From Mesorhizobium sp. YM1C-6-2 (GTDB taxonomy: Bacteria; Pseudomonadota; Alphaproteobacteria; Rhizobiales; Rhizobiaceae): a stretch of 64,000 nucleotides of DNA. A program made the translations under genes and the position numbers. The stretch lies in the NCBI RefSeq assembly GCF_003666685.1, contig NZ_RCIZ01000002.1, forward strand, positions 1-64,000. The letters run 5' to 3'. Under the pieces are notes generated by a model. It had not been told where the DNA came from. It saw nothing but the letters and a program-made list of their open reading frames with translations, and did no database searches. Each line of letters starts with the position of its first letter. The stretch's first letter is position 1. This document shows positions 24,856 through 36,498 of the stretch, in pieces.

Positions 24856-24918
24856 AGCAGGGCTATTCGCCTAGCCGATATCGGCTGCCCTCGAGACAGG
24901 ACAGCCGGGCCGGCGCGT

Positions 24919-24948
24919 CGCCGGGCGAGAACCTGATGCCGCCCGGCG
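24919..24948. terminator. putative bidirectional hairpin between mgtE and secA
   Basis: CGCCGGGCG (24919-24927) and CGCCCGGCG (24940-24948) are perfect 9-bp complements in the 108-bp gap between convergent genes. No T-run follows, so terminator function is inferred from position. Confidence 0.45.
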
Positions 24949-24963
24949 TGAGGGGAGCCGGCG

Positions 24964-27702
<2,739 letters not shown>

Positions 27703-27944
27703 CAAATGGTCCTTTCAACCGTAGTTTTGCCGGCGGGGTACCGACGAAATCCGCGGGACCCGGCAGGCGAAGCGGATTCTGCAAACAGCGAAAAGCGCCC
27801 CGAAAACGGTTCTGGACGCAAAGACGCTGGACAGATAAGAGGGGCCTCAACCGATGTCAACGCGCGCATTTGCGCTATATAGCGCTGAAATCCGCCGCAA
27901 TCCTGCGTGTTTTGAAGCGGCTTAGTTCCCGATCGGAGAGTTCC

Positions 27945-28892
27945 ATGTCGATTTCGTCCCGTCGCGCCGCATTCACCAGACTGGCGCTTCCCTTCAGCCT
28001 GCTTGCCGCCCTGACTACGGCGGCCGTCGCCCAGGAGTCGGCGCCCGCCGAGCAGCCGGCCGCCGAGGCGGCCAAGCCGGCCGCGCCCGACCCGGCGAAA
28101 ATCGTCGCCACCATCGACGGCAAGCCGGTCAGCGAGGCCGACCTCGCGCTGGCGCTGGCAAGCGTCGACCAGCAATATTCGCAGCTTCCGCCGGACCAGC
28201 GCCGCGCGGCGGCCTTCATGGCAATCATGGAGATCAGGCTGCTCGCCGACAAGGCGGTCGCGGAAGGGCTCGACAAGGACGCGGAATTCCAGCGCCGCAT
28301 GGCGTTCCTGCAGCAGCGCGCGCTGCACAGCGAAGTGATCGAAAAGGATGTCGGGGCCAAGATCACCGACGAGGAGATCCGCGCCCGCTACGACAAGCAG
28401 CTCGCAGACACGCCGCCGGTGAACGAGGTCAAGGCGCGCCACATCCTGGTCAAGACCAAGGAAGAGGCCGAGGCGATCGTCAAGCAGCTCGACGGCGGCG
28501 CCAAGTTCGAGGACCTGGCCGCCCAGCACACGACCGACCCCAGCGGCAAGACCACTGGCGGCGACCTCGGCTATTTCGCGCCGGGCCAGATGGTGCCGGA
28601 GTTCGAGAAGGCGGCCTTCGCGCTCAATGTCGGCGAATACAGCAAGGAACCGGTGCAGAGCCAGTTCGGCTGGCACATCATCATGGTCGAGGACAAGCGG
28701 GCCCAGCAGCCGCCCGCCTTCGATTCGGTCAAGGACGAGGTCCGCAATCTGGTGTTCCGCGAGAAATACTTCGCGATGGTCGAGGACCTGCGCCAGGCGG
28801 CGAAGGTCGACGTCACCGACCCCGAGCTGAAGAAGGCGGTCGACGCCATGGAACAGACGGAAGACGAACAGGCGGAAGAGCCGCAGCAGTAA
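27945..28892 (+). CDS. periplasmic parvulin-type peptidyl-prolyl isomerase
   Basis: A 315-aa exported foldase. Residues 1-~30 form a signal peptide, followed by an Ala/Pro/Glu-rich linker, an SurA/PrsA-like N-terminal helical region (~50-145) and a rotamase domain at ~155-245 with KARHILVKTKEEA, GGDLGYFAPGQMVPEF and QFGWHIIMVED. It catalyses prolyl isomerisation and chaperones outer-membrane or periplasmic proteins. The start at 27945 follows GGAGAG. It is divergently transcribed from secA with a shared 242-bp promoter region containing TATATA near 27876. The C-terminus is acidic (EQTEDEQAEEPQQ). Confidence 0.93.
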   Translation: MSISSRRAAFTRLALPFSLLAALTTAAVAQESAPAEQPAAEAAKPAAPDPAKIVATIDGKPVSEADLALALASVDQQYSQLPPDQRRAAAFMAIMEIRLLADKAVAEGLDKDAEFQRRMAFLQQRALHSEVIEKDVGAKITDEEIRARYDKQLADTPPVNEVKARHILVKTKEEAEAIVKQLDGGAKFEDLAAQHTTDPSGKTTGGDLGYFAPGQMVPEFEKAAFALNVGEYSKEPVQSQFGWHIIMVEDKRAQQPPAFDSVKDEVRNLVFREKYFAMVEDLRQAAKVDVTDPELKKAVDAMEQTEDEQAEEPQQ

Positions 28893-29116
28893 GACAGGCG
28901 TACCGGCGGCTCGCGGGCCGGCGGCGTACAGACTGGACGGCGCGGGTTGGCGGAGAGCCGGCTCGCGCCGTTTCGATTCCGGCGTTTTCGATTCCGGGCG
29001 TTGCGGCTTCTGGTTGCGGGCGGTTGCGGGATGTGACCAAACGTGATCGCCGACGCGCAATCGCGGGTTGAAATCATGCAAGCAATGGGTGAATTTTCGC
29101 GGCCCACGGAGCAAGC

Positions 29117-29713
29117 ATGTCCGTCACGCCACGATCGACGTTGCGACAGCGTCTCTTCGCTTTCCTGGCCGCCGGTATAGGCGGCACACTCGCGGCTGCG
29201 ATGTCCTTCGCGATGACCGTCTACGAGGCGGCCAACCCGAACGTGATACCGAATGTCGAGGCCGGCTCGCCGATCGACACCGGCCGCTGGATCGTCACCA
29301 TCCGCGAGGCGCGCGCCGGCGACGTCCCGCCGACGGGCGTCAAACCCTACGAGCCGAAAAAATTCGTCATGGTCGAGTTCGACGCGGACAATCGTTCCGC
29401 GGCGACCGCCTTTGTCTCGCCGAGGCTGTTCACCTTCGACCCGCCCATGGAAAACCTGCGGGAGCCGACGTTCTACCTGGTGCGGGACAAGTGGATCGCC
29501 AGCGCCATCAATCCTGATATGCCGGAGCGGCTGGTCGTCGCCTGGGAATGGCCTGAGGAGCAGCCCCTGCCGCAGACCGTGCGCCTCAAGGTCGGCAGCG
29601 AGATCTACAAGCGCCGCGACAACCTCTACGGCCACTCGAGCTGGTTCGACCGCGATCCGATCGCCATCGTCGAACTGCCGGTGACGGCAGCCGAAAGCGA
29701 GGCGGAGCAGTGA
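29117..29713 (+). CDS. membrane-anchored exported protein A of a three-gene block
   Basis: A 198-aa protein with one N-terminal membrane segment (~12-34) and an exported beta-rich domain: DTGRWIVTIREARAG, KKFVMVEFDADNRSA, and a C-terminal DRDPIAIVELPV strand. The layout is like DUF4352/immunoglobulin-like exported domains, but this is a shape comparison, not a firm match. It overlaps the next gene by 4 bp (GTGA). Proteins B and C downstream share the same plan, so the three are probably subunits of one complex. No catalytic residues are evident. Confidence 0.75.
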   Translation: MSVTPRSTLRQRLFAFLAAGIGGTLAAAMSFAMTVYEAANPNVIPNVEAGSPIDTGRWIVTIREARAGDVPPTGVKPYEPKKFVMVEFDADNRSAATAFVSPRLFTFDPPMENLREPTFYLVRDKWIASAINPDMPERLVVAWEWPEEQPLPQTVRLKVGSEIYKRRDNLYGHSSWFDRDPIAIVELPVTAAESEAEQ

Positions 29714-30303
29714 GCGGCAGGCTCAAGGGGCTTGCCGCGGTGCTGTTCGCGGCGGTCGTGCTGTACGCGATGCAGCACACGACACCGTTCTACAGCGAGA
29801 TCATCTCGCAGGTTCCCGTTTCCGGCAGGTTGGGCGAGAGGGTCGATGCCCGCGATTTCGCGCTGGTCGCCGGCAGGGTCAATCTGGCGCGTGCGCTGGA
29901 GACCGAAAGCTACGGCAGCACCAAGACCTACACGACCTCCGGGGTCTGGATACTGGTGGAGGCCGTGGCCGAGGCCAAACGCGAAAGCATGGCGCTGACC
30001 TCGGCCGAGTGGATCGGTCCGAGCGGCGTGCGCTACGGGCTCAGCCAGCGGTTGTCCAACGTGCCGGGAATGGTGCAGACCGCCAACTTCGAGCCGGGTC
30101 TCGCGATGCCCTTTCTGATGGCTTTCGAAGTGCCCGAAAACGAACTTTCCGGAGGAACGCTGCTCGTTTCGCGCAGCTTGCTCATGCCGCTCGCCGAGCA
30201 GGTGCGGATGCCGGTGCCGGATCTCCCCGCCGACCGGATCCGGTCGACGATCGCGATCGGCCCTGCCGGCGGTGAGTTGCCCTGGACGCTGGAGGCCAAG
30301 TGA
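29710..30303 (+). CDS. membrane-anchored exported protein B of a three-gene block
   Basis: A 197-aa protein with GTG start, an N-terminal hydrophobic anchor (~6-21) and an outside domain. Within it are DARDFALVAGRVNLARAL, a SGVWILVEAVAEAK strand pair, a SAEWIGPSGVRYGLSQR turn and FLMAFEVPENEL, giving a beta-sandwich-like pattern reminiscent of DUF4352 domains. It overlaps genes A and C by 4 bp on each side, the tightest form of translational coupling. The role is unknown; a structural or ligand-binding function at the inner-membrane surface is inferred. Confidence 0.75.
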   Translation: MSGRLKGLAAVLFAAVVLYAMQHTTPFYSEIISQVPVSGRLGERVDARDFALVAGRVNLARALETESYGSTKTYTTSGVWILVEAVAEAKRESMALTSAEWIGPSGVRYGLSQRLSNVPGMVQTANFEPGLAMPFLMAFEVPENELSGGTLLVSRSLLMPLAEQVRMPVPDLPADRIRSTIAIGPAGGELPWTLEAK

Positions 30304-30848
30304 CCGTGCCGGAGCTGCAAGCGGGCGAACGCCGCCGCTACTGGCTGAGCCTGGCGGCGCTGGTCGTCGTCCTGCCGGCCGCCGTCCTGGCCCATACATG
30401 GGGCAGCCTGACGCAATGGTGGGCCAACAACGGTCGCGATCCGATCAACGTGGAGCGGGGAGCCGCGCAACGCTACGCCGGAGCCGAGTGGCGGATGACC
30501 GGGCTCTCGGTCCTGCCGATAGGGTCGACCGGCAGAAGCGTGGTGCTTGCCGAATTCGAGGCGAGGATCGAGGACCCGGCGGTACTGATGGAGAGCCCGT
30601 GCGTCGTCGCGCTCACCGACGCCGGCGGACGCCGCTGGCAGCCAAGGTTCACGGTCCACCGGATCGTGCGCGAGCAGCGCCCCGAAGCCGCCGAAAAGCC
30701 GAACTGCGGCGGCCTTACTCCGGAACAGGTGCAAGCGGGCGCCACAGTGAAGATGGCGGAAACCTTCGTGGTGCCGGCCGATGTCGACGGCCTGGCGCTC
30801 TCGCTGATCAAGCCGAACGCCTTACCCGGCAATCTGGTCCTCAGATAG
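30300..30848 (+). CDS. membrane-anchored exported protein C of a three-gene block
   Basis: A 182-aa protein with a hydrophobic segment at ~15-33 and an exported domain: AEWRMTGLSVLPIG, SVVLAEFEARIEDP, and two cysteines (SPCVVAL and PNCGG) that could form a disulfide. The order of strands resembles proteins A and B. It starts at a GTG within the 4-bp overlap with gene B, and its last 8 bp overlap the convergent membrane-protein gene, so the two transcripts are antisense at their ends. Function unknown. Confidence 0.75.
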   Translation: MTVPELQAGERRRYWLSLAALVVVLPAAVLAHTWGSLTQWWANNGRDPINVERGAAQRYAGAEWRMTGLSVLPIGSTGRSVVLAEFEARIEDPAVLMESPCVVALTDAGGRRWQPRFTVHRIVREQRPEAAEKPNCGGLTPEQVQAGATVKMAETFVVPADVDGLALSLIKPNALPGNLVLR

Positions 30849-32100
30849 CCGCGCGCGCCTTGGGCGTCACCTGCGAGGCGACGCAATATTCCAGCACCGC
30901 GGCCAGGAGCGCGATGCGCATGGCGTCGAGCAGAATGCCGCCGTCGAGGTCGCTGGGGCTGCCGATGAAAAGGCTGGCGACGCCGAAGACGACCTGCCAG
31001 GAATCGAGATCAGGGATGCCGAGCGTGCGCGACGCGCCATACCACAGCCACGCCCCGAGCCAGCCTATCAGGCGGTAGGCGATGACGAAGGTGATCAGCG
31101 TCGCCAGTCCCGCGCCGAGGGTGAGCTTGAGGCAGGTCCAGACGGGCTGGTAGCGCGAGCGATAGCCGCCGAAGAAGTGCGTGATGAAGTCCTGGAGCCA
31201 CTTCCTCCAGGTCGAGTGGCGCGACGGCGGCGCGGCGACGGGAGCGGTCGCCGCCGACAGCTCGTAGCCGTTGATGATCGCCGCCATCACCAGCCAGACC
31301 ATCGGCAGCAGCGCGTAGAAGAAGAGGCCTTGCGCCTGCTCCAGCAGAGCCGGTGATCGGAACTCCACCGGCGTGAAGCCCTCGGCGGCGTGGGCGACCA
31401 TGGAGAAGGAGGTCAGCGCGCTCGTCTGGAGTTCGTCGAGCAGCGCTCCGGCGCCGATCCAGGTGATGAACTCGTCCTTCCAGACGTCGAGCGCGTAGAG
31501 GCCGATGAAGATCCAGCTTGCGTCCGCCGCGACGATGACCAGCCGCCAGTAGGGACCGTGCGCGCGGTCGTTCATGCGCTTGGCGAACCAGCGAATCAGC
31601 CAGCAGATGACGATGGACGCGATGAGGGCACGCGAGCGATGCATCCCGAAGATGTCGGCGCGTTCGCCGAAGGGAACGGCCTCGAGCGCCATCCGGGAAT
31701 AGACGCGCACCGTGTCGCCGAGGAATCCCCACGCCGCGTAGAAGGCGAAGAAGGGCAGGATGACCACGGCGGTCACCGCCAGCATGTGGTCGGCGGACCT
31801 CGTCTCCGGCGCGTCGGGAGAACGCACCGCGGAGTTCTGGCGCAGCGAGGCGAGGGCCGGCAGGCCGGGACGCAGCACTGCGAACATCATGACGACCACC
31901 AGGAGCTTCGTCAGCACCACCAGCGAAAGCACCATGAGGCCGGCGAGCGGGCTATGCAAACCCGCCAGGACCGCCCCCCTGAGCAGAAGGTCGCTTGCGA
32001 TATAACCAAGCGTGCAGATGAGCAGAAGCTGCGGCCAGAAGCGGGCGAGAAGACTGGCCGTCAGCGCGAGCGGCCGGACGATGTCGTCGATCGTCGTCAT
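30841..32100 (-). CDS. uncharacterised polytopic membrane protein, 419 aa
   Basis: A 419-aa inner-membrane protein with about eight to ten hydrophobic segments, for example LLLICTLGYIASDLLL, LSLVVLTKLLVVVMMFAVL, MLAVTAVVILPFFAFYAAW and TLGAGLATLITFVIAYRLIGW, and a long polar loop around 250-300. No transporter or enzyme signature is recognised. The start MTTIDDIV at 32100 is preferred to a longer form. It faces the three exported proteins and its end overlaps gene C, so it is a plausible partner of that set even though it has its own promoter on the argJ side. Confidence 0.75.
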   Translation of the reverse strand: MTTIDDIVRPLALTASLLARFWPQLLLICTLGYIASDLLLRGAVLAGLHSPLAGLMVLSLVVLTKLLVVVMMFAVLRPGLPALASLRQNSAVRSPDAPETRSADHMLAVTAVVILPFFAFYAAWGFLGDTVRVYSRMALEAVPFGERADIFGMHRSRALIASIVICWLIRWFAKRMNDRAHGPYWRLVIVAADASWIFIGLYALDVWKDEFITWIGAGALLDELQTSALTSFSMVAHAAEGFTPVEFRSPALLEQAQGLFFYALLPMVWLVMAAIINGYELSAATAPVAAPPSRHSTWRKWLQDFITHFFGGYRSRYQPVWTCLKLTLGAGLATLITFVIAYRLIGWLGAWLWYGASRTLGIPDLDSWQVVFGVASLFIGSPSDLDGGILLDAMRIALLAAVLEYCVASQVTPKARAAI

Positions 32101-32352
32101 GGCGTCCTGCTTATTCGAGCCTGACGCGAGCTTCAATGCGCGACACGCCCAGGTTGCGCCGTTGCTCGTTCACATTGTGTGACAGCGTGCGTCGGTCCGG
32201 GGCGGCCGGTTGGCCGGGGAGTCGCCCGCAAGGAGGTGAAAAACGTTCGTTTTCCGGGCGGTTCTCGCGTCGATCGATCAGCAAACGTCTTGCGCACCCC
32301 AGCGCTATCGGGCAAACGGAGCCACTTCCGCGCGCCACCGACCGAGGCCCAT

Positions 32353-33594
32353 ATGTCCGCAACGATTTCGCCGCTCGCTCCGAAAAAATACCCGAAAATG
32401 CCTGAAATCGAGGGCGTGCGCATGGCGACCGCCGAGGCGGGCATCAAGTACAAGAACCGCACCGATGTGCTGGCCATGGTGTTCGACGAGGGGACGGAAG
32501 TCGCAGGCGTCTTCACGCGCTCCAAATGCCCTTCGGCGCCGGTCGACTGGTGCCGCCAGAACCTCGCGGGCGGAAAGGCGCGGCTGCTGATCGTCAATTC
32601 CGGCAACGCCAACGCCTTCACCGGCAGTAAGGGTCGCGAATCCACCGGCCTCACCGGCAAGGCCGGCGCAGCGGCGGCCGGCTGCTCCGAGAACGAAATC
32701 TTCCTCGCCTCGACCGGCGTGATCGGCGAGCCGCTCGACACGTCCCGCTTCTCGCATCTGCTCGCCGGCATGGTGAAGCAGGCCAAGCTCGAGTTCTGGC
32801 GCGAGGCGGCGAGCGCCATCATGACGACCGACACCTATCCGAAGGTGGCGACGGTGACGGTGAAGCTCGGCGACGCCGACGTCACCATCAACGGCATCGC
32901 CAAGGGCGCCGGCATGATCGCGCCCGACATGGCGACGATGCTCTCCTTCGTGGCGACCGACGCGCCGATCGCCGCGCCGGTGCTGCAGGCGCTGCTGTCG
33001 GGCGGGGTGGGCAAGACGTTCAACGCCATCACCGTCGACAGCGACACCTCGACCAGCGACACGCTGCTTCTTTTCGCGACGGGTGCGGCCGCCAGGCGCG
33101 GCGCGCCGCGGATCGACGATGCGAAGGACCCGCGGCTCTCCGCCTTCAAGCGCGGGCTTGGCAAGGTGCTGAAGTCGCTGGCGCTGCAGGTGGTGCGCGA
33201 CGGCGAAGGCGCCCGCAAGCAGGTCGAGGTGACGGTCACCGGCGCGCGCTCGGCCCGCTCGGCGAAAAGAATAGCGCTGTCGATCGCCAATTCGCCGCTG
33301 GTCAAGACGGCGGTCGCCGGCGAGGACGCCAATTGGGGCCGCGTCGTCATGGCGGTCGGCAAAGCCGGCGAACCGGCCGACCGCGACCGCCTGTCGGTCT
33401 GGTTCGGCGACAACCGGCTGGCCTTCGAGGGCGAGCGCGACCCGGATTATTCGGAAGAGGCGACCTCGGCCTATATGAAGCGCGACGACATCCGCATCCG
33501 GGCCGATATCGGCATCGGCCGCGGCAAGGCGACGGTCTGGACCTGCGACCTGACCAAGGAATATGTCACCATCAACGGCGATTACAGAAGCTGA
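32353..33594 (+). CDS. argJ: bifunctional ornithine acetyltransferase / N-acetylglutamate synthase ArgJ
   Basis: A 413-aa enzyme of the cyclic arginine pathway, moving acetyl groups from N-acetylornithine to glutamate. The precursor self-cleaves before Thr195 in the motif PDMATMLSF, giving alpha and beta chains; the motif is intact. Other family blocks are [20 protein letters not shown] and AEDANWGR-like [14 protein letters not shown]. Length is normal. The ATG at 32353 follows a weak ribosome site. It is followed at once (TGATG overlap) by a GNAT gene and then mutT, the usual rhizobial order. Confidence 0.97.
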   Translation: MSATISPLAPKKYPKMPEIEGVRMATAEAGIKYKNRTDVLAMVFDEGTEVAGVFTRSKCPSAPVDWCRQNLAGGKARLLIVNSGNANAFTGSKGRESTGLTGKAGAAAAGCSENEIFLASTGVIGEPLDTSRFSHLLAGMVKQAKLEFWREAASAIMTTDTYPKVATVTVKLGDADVTINGIAKGAGMIAPDMATMLSFVATDAPIAAPVLQALLSGGVGKTFNAITVDSDTSTSDTLLLFATGAAARRGAPRIDDAKDPRLSAFKRGLGKVLKSLALQVVRDGEGARKQVEVTVTGARSARSAKRIALSIANSPLVKTAVAGEDANWGRVVMAVGKAGEPADRDRLSVWFGDNRLAFEGERDPDYSEEATSAYMKRDDIRIRADIGIGRGKATVWTCDLTKEYVTINGDYRS

Positions 33595-34379
33595 TGGGCA
33601 AAGCGGTGCCAGGCAAGGAGCCAAAGGCTGCGCTTTCGACCGTTCGCCGCTTCGAGGCGGCGGGGTTCCGCGCCTGGCCGGCCTCCGCCGTGCATTATGA
33701 CGGCACCTGGGTCGTGCGGCTGACTGCCGGCCATCCCGCCAAGCGGCTGAATTCGGTCAATCCGCTCGATCCCGGCGACGTGCAGGACCTGCCCGAGCGC
33801 ATCATCCGGGCGGCGCGCCGCTTCGACGCCTACGGCCGGCCGCTGACCTTCCGCCTGTCGCCGCTCGCCGGGCGGAAACTGGTCGATCACCTCGAGACGG
33901 AGGGCTGGACAGGCTTCGACGAATCGCTGGTCATGCAACTCGACATCGACAACGATGCCGTGCATGGCGCCATGGACCAGATCCCGATGAAGGACATGGG
34001 GCGTTTCGTCAGCGCGGCGATGGAGACGCAGGGGGCGGATCCCGCATTGCGCCCCGGGCTTTCCGAAATCATAGGCGCGATCCAGCCGGAGGCCGGCCTT
34101 TTCGTGCTGGAGCAGGATGAAAAGCCGGTGGCCACCGCGATCTGCGTGCATGACGGCGATCTTGCCGGGTTGTTCGAGGTTGCGACGGCGGAGAGCGAAC
34201 GCGGCAAGGGCTACAGCAGGCGCCTGCTACTCTCGGCGCTGAAATGGGCGAGGCTGCGCGGCGCGCGGCATGCCTGGCTGCAGGTCGGCGCCGACAATTT
34301 CGCGGCGCGGCGGCTCTACGGCACGCTCGGCTTTGCCGAGCTCTATCGCTATCACTATCGCCGCCGGCCGGAAGCCTGA
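33594..34379 (+). CDS. GNAT-family N-acetyltransferase
   Basis: A 261-aa protein with a C-terminal GNAT domain: VATAICVHDGDLAGLFEVATAESERGKGYSRRLL (seen in parts; acetyl-CoA loop R-x-x-G-x-S/G near ~200) and HAWLQVGADNFAARRLYGTLGF. The first ~120 residues form a separate N-terminal domain. The acceptor is unknown. The start overlaps the argJ stop by one base, so it is translationally coupled to arginine biosynthesis, but this linkage may reflect conserved gene order more than pathway role. Confidence 0.88.
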   Translation: MGKAVPGKEPKAALSTVRRFEAAGFRAWPASAVHYDGTWVVRLTAGHPAKRLNSVNPLDPGDVQDLPERIIRAARRFDAYGRPLTFRLSPLAGRKLVDHLETEGWTGFDESLVMQLDIDNDAVHGAMDQIPMKDMGRFVSAAMETQGADPALRPGLSEIIGAIQPEAGLFVLEQDEKPVATAICVHDGDLAGLFEVATAESERGKGYSRRLLLSALKWARLRGARHAWLQVGADNFAARRLYGTLGFAELYRYHYRRRPEA

Positions 34380-34381
34380 GC

Positions 34382-34795
34382 ATGGACGCGGGCATGAAGA
34401 AGCTTCTCCTGGTCGCCGCCGTCGCCCTGGTCGACGGGGACGGACGCGTGCTTCTGGCGCAGCGCCCGGAAGGCAAGATGCTGGCCGGCCTGTGGGAATT
34501 CCCGGGCGGCAAGGTGGAGCCCGGCGAGACGCCTGAAGAAACCATCGTACGCGAGGTGCAGGAGGAGATCGGCGTCGAGACCAAGGTGGCCTGCCTGGCG
34601 CCGCTGACCTTCGCCAGCCATTCCTACGACGATTTCCACCTGCTGATGCCGCTCTTCGTGTGCCGCCGGTTCTGGGGCATTCCGGAGCCGAAGGAAGGGC
34701 AGACGCTGAAATGGGTGCGTCCCAGGCAGATGCGCGACTATCCGATGCCGCCTGCCGACCTGCCGCTGATCCCGCATCTGATCGACCTGCTCTGA
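34382..34795 (+). CDS. mutT: 8-oxo-dGTP diphosphatase MutT (Nudix)
   Basis: A 137-aa Nudix hydrolase that cleans oxidised guanine nucleotides from the pool. The Nudix box runs from residue ~43 to 65 with the pattern GGKVEPGE ... REVQEEIGV, containing all required Glu residues. The preceding AQRPEGKMLAGLWEFPGG block is the MutT-type substrate region. It begins 2 bp after the GNAT stop and closes the argJ-GNAT-mutT operon. Length is normal. Confidence 0.92.
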   Translation: MDAGMKKLLLVAAVALVDGDGRVLLAQRPEGKMLAGLWEFPGGKVEPGETPEETIVREVQEEIGVETKVACLAPLTFASHSYDDFHLLMPLFVCRRFWGIPEPKEGQTLKWVRPRQMRDYPMPPADLPLIPHLIDLL

Positions 34796-34842
34796 TCGGC
34801 AGCCGCCCTTTCCGGAGTCGGCCGCATTCCTTTGCCGCACCG

Positions 34843-34857
34843 TTAATGGACCGTTTA
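34843..34857 (+). promoter_or_regulatory. near-consensus CtrA-type site
   Basis: TTAA-N7-TTTA (34843-34857), one base from the TTAA-N7-TTAA CtrA pattern, lies 82 bp before the small membrane-protein gene. It is weaker than the site at 35272 and is given as a candidate only. Confidence 0.3.
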
Positions 34858-34938
34858 GGCAAGTGTGAAAAATTGCGCCCGGCAGCCGGTTCGCAACGAC
34901 CGCGCTGTATGTCGCCGTGGCGCAGGGGATAGGCCGAC

Positions 34939-35244
34939 ATGACGCGTGAAGACGAGTGGGATGCGATCCGCAACCGACGCGGGCCGCTGTTCGGCGCTGC
35001 AGGGAGCAGCATGCTCCGCGCCGCCTTGCTGTTCGGATCGGCCGCCGTGGCGCTGGCGCTCATCCTGGCGCCGATGGCCGACAAATATTCGAAGACGCGG
35101 GTGGTCGGCGGGGAAGGCATCGACTTCATCTCCACCGGCTCGGTCGGGCAGCGCGAGGCCTACACGATACGCCGCAGCGTACTGCAGGCGCCGGGCGCCG
35201 TCTGCATCATAGATTCGGCCGGCCGTCGCAGCGGCGGTTGCTGA
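34939..35244 (+). CDS. small single-span membrane protein, 101 aa
   Basis: A 101-aa protein with a polar N-terminus, one membrane helix at ~25-46 (MLRAALLFGSAAVALALILAP) and an outside part with TRVVGGEGIDFISTGSVGQRE and two cysteines near the end (VCIID and SGGC). I recognise no family. It lies between mutT and the Flp pilin gene, with CtrA-like sequences before both, so a role near the pilus or cell cycle envelope is possible but only by neighbourhood. Confidence 0.65.
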   Translation: MTREDEWDAIRNRRGPLFGAAGSSMLRAALLFGSAAVALALILAPMADKYSKTRVVGGEGIDFISTGSVGQREAYTIRRSVLQAPGAVCIIDSAGRRSGGC

Positions 35245-35271
35245 AGCAACGCGCTGTCGCCGCGCGCGCGC

Positions 35272-35311
35272 TTAATCCTCGCTTAACGCTGCGTCGTTAA
35301 CCTTTCTTAAC
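35272..35311 (+). promoter_or_regulatory. CtrA-type binding sites before the Flp pilin gene
   Basis: TTAATCCTCGCTTAAC (35272-35287) matches the full TTAA-N7-TTAAC CtrA pattern; a second pair TTAA-N6-TTAAC follows at 35297-35311. The pilin ATG is 42 bp further. In Caulobacter, pilA is activated by CtrA, so this fits established biology. Confidence 0.7.
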
Positions 35312-35352
35312 GGGTAGCCGCTAAGGTGCATGCCGAACAGGGAACAAGCGTC

Positions 35353-35529
35353 ATGTGGGCGATGCGGCGATTTCTGGGGGACGAGAGCGGGGGCACCGCG
35401 ATCGAGTACGGTCTCATCATTGCTCTGCTGTCGCTGGTGATCGTGGCGGGAATAGGCACGGTCGGCAATGCGGTCGAGGACATGTTCGCCAATCAGGACC
35501 GCGAGCTTCAGAAAGCCTTCAACCAATAG
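35353..35529 (+). CDS. Flp/Fap-type IVb pilin
   Basis: A 58-aa prepilin with a short leader cut after Gly in SGGTAIEYGLI (processing by a TadV/CpaA-type peptidase), then the hydrophobic alpha1 helix (IIALLSLVIVAGIGTVG) that packs in the fibre. Length is typical. Processed subunits form the Tad adhesion pilus. No tad/cpa assembly genes are in the window, so this is a detached pilin copy. The ATG at 35353 is chosen by family length. The stop abuts the stop of the convergent methyltransferase gene. Confidence 0.88.
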   Translation: MWAMRRFLGDESGGTAIEYGLIIALLSLVIVAGIGTVGNAVEDMFANQDRELQKAFNQ

Positions 35530-36414
35530 TCATTTCACGTTCTTCCGGCCGAGCGCTTCGGCCAGGGAAACCTGCGCCGAACCCGGCCGCAGCGGCTTCT
35601 GCTGCGAAGCGTCCGGCGCCCATCCGGACATCCAGATGAACGAGAACGTCGCCCTGACGCGTCCGTCGGGATCGGAGAAGCGGTCCGCGTAGATCGCGGC
35701 GGCCCGCGCGAAGAATTCTCGCGACGTCGGCTTGCGGGAGCGGCCCGAAAGCACGTTGGTCGCGCCCATGGCGCGCAGATCGCGGATCAGGTCGAACATG
35801 GTCGCGTAGCGCACCGTCACCGTCTCGACATCGGTGACGGGCAGCGCGAAACCGGCCCGCTGGAGCAGCGCGCCGACCTCGCGGACATCCGCGAAGGGCA
35901 GCACGCGCGGGCTCGCGCCGCCCGACAGTTCCGCCTCCGCCGCAAGCAGGCTTTCGCGCAGTTCCGCCAGCGTGCCGGCGCCCGCCATGGCGCCGAGGAA
36001 GAGCCCGTCGGGCTTCAGCGCCCGGCGTATCTGCACCAGCATGCCGGGAATGTCGTTTTCGTCCTGCAGCGAGAGCAGCGACACCGCAAGGCCGATGCTC
36101 GCGGGGGCGAGCGGCACGTGGCCGGGTGTGGCGACGATGCCCTCGCCACCGCCCAAGAACGCGGCGTCGGCCTCGATCCTCACCGCCTCGTCCGCCTTGC
36201 CCGAGGCGAGAACGGCGTCGCGCGCCGCCGCCGTCACGCAAAACAGCGCCGCGGCCTTTTCGAAGCGCCGGCCGACCGTCGCCAGGCGTTCGGCGAGGTC
36301 CTCGGCGGCGCGCTCCATCAGGAAGTCGGCGCCCGCCACGGCCCGCGCGACCGCGCGGCGCTTGCGATCGACCAGCAGGCCGGTGTCGATGATCTCGTGC
36401 GGGTCGTCTGCCAC
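35530..36414 (-). CDS. NDUFAF5-like methyltransferase-fold protein
   Basis: A 294-aa class I methyltransferase-fold protein. The centre (AVSLLSLQDENDIPGMLVQI ... then LKPDGLFLGAMAGAGTLAELR) closely parallels mitochondrial NDUFAF5, which hydroxylates an arginine of complex I during assembly, and BioC. The glycine-rich SAM motif I is poorly kept, as in several members of this group. GTG at 36414 is chosen as start; longer reading would run across comF. It is divergent from comF, a gene order common in Rhizobiales. The function in complex I assembly is inferred. Confidence 0.85.
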   Translation of the reverse strand: MADDPHEIIDTGLLVDRKRRAVARAVAGADFLMERAAEDLAERLATVGRRFEKAAALFCVTAAARDAVLASGKADEAVRIEADAAFLGGGEGIVATPGHVPLAPASIGLAVSLLSLQDENDIPGMLVQIRRALKPDGLFLGAMAGAGTLAELRESLLAAEAELSGGASPRVLPFADVREVGALLQRAGFALPVTDVETVTVRYATMFDLIRDLRAMGATNVLSGRSRKPTSREFFARAAAIYADRFSDPDGRVRATFSFIWMSGWAPDASQQKPLRPGSAQVSLAEALGRKNVK

Positions 36415-36498
36415 TCTGGCTCTCCGGGCGAAAAAATGCCGCCGCTTGCCCGGGGTTCTGCTATTCTCGGCCACGGATCGCAAGGGGCATGGGGGAGA

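Noticed and set aside
30272..31078. 268-codon plus-strand frame overlapping exported protein C and the membrane-protein gene
   Set aside because: Arg/Ala/Gly-rich shadow; both overlapping genes have clear membrane and domain patterns.
36118..36498. Extended N-terminus of ComF across the NDUFAF5-like gene
   Set aside because: The ATG at 36499 has a good ribosome-binding site and begins the family zinc-ribbon region; upstream residues are a shadow of the divergent gene.
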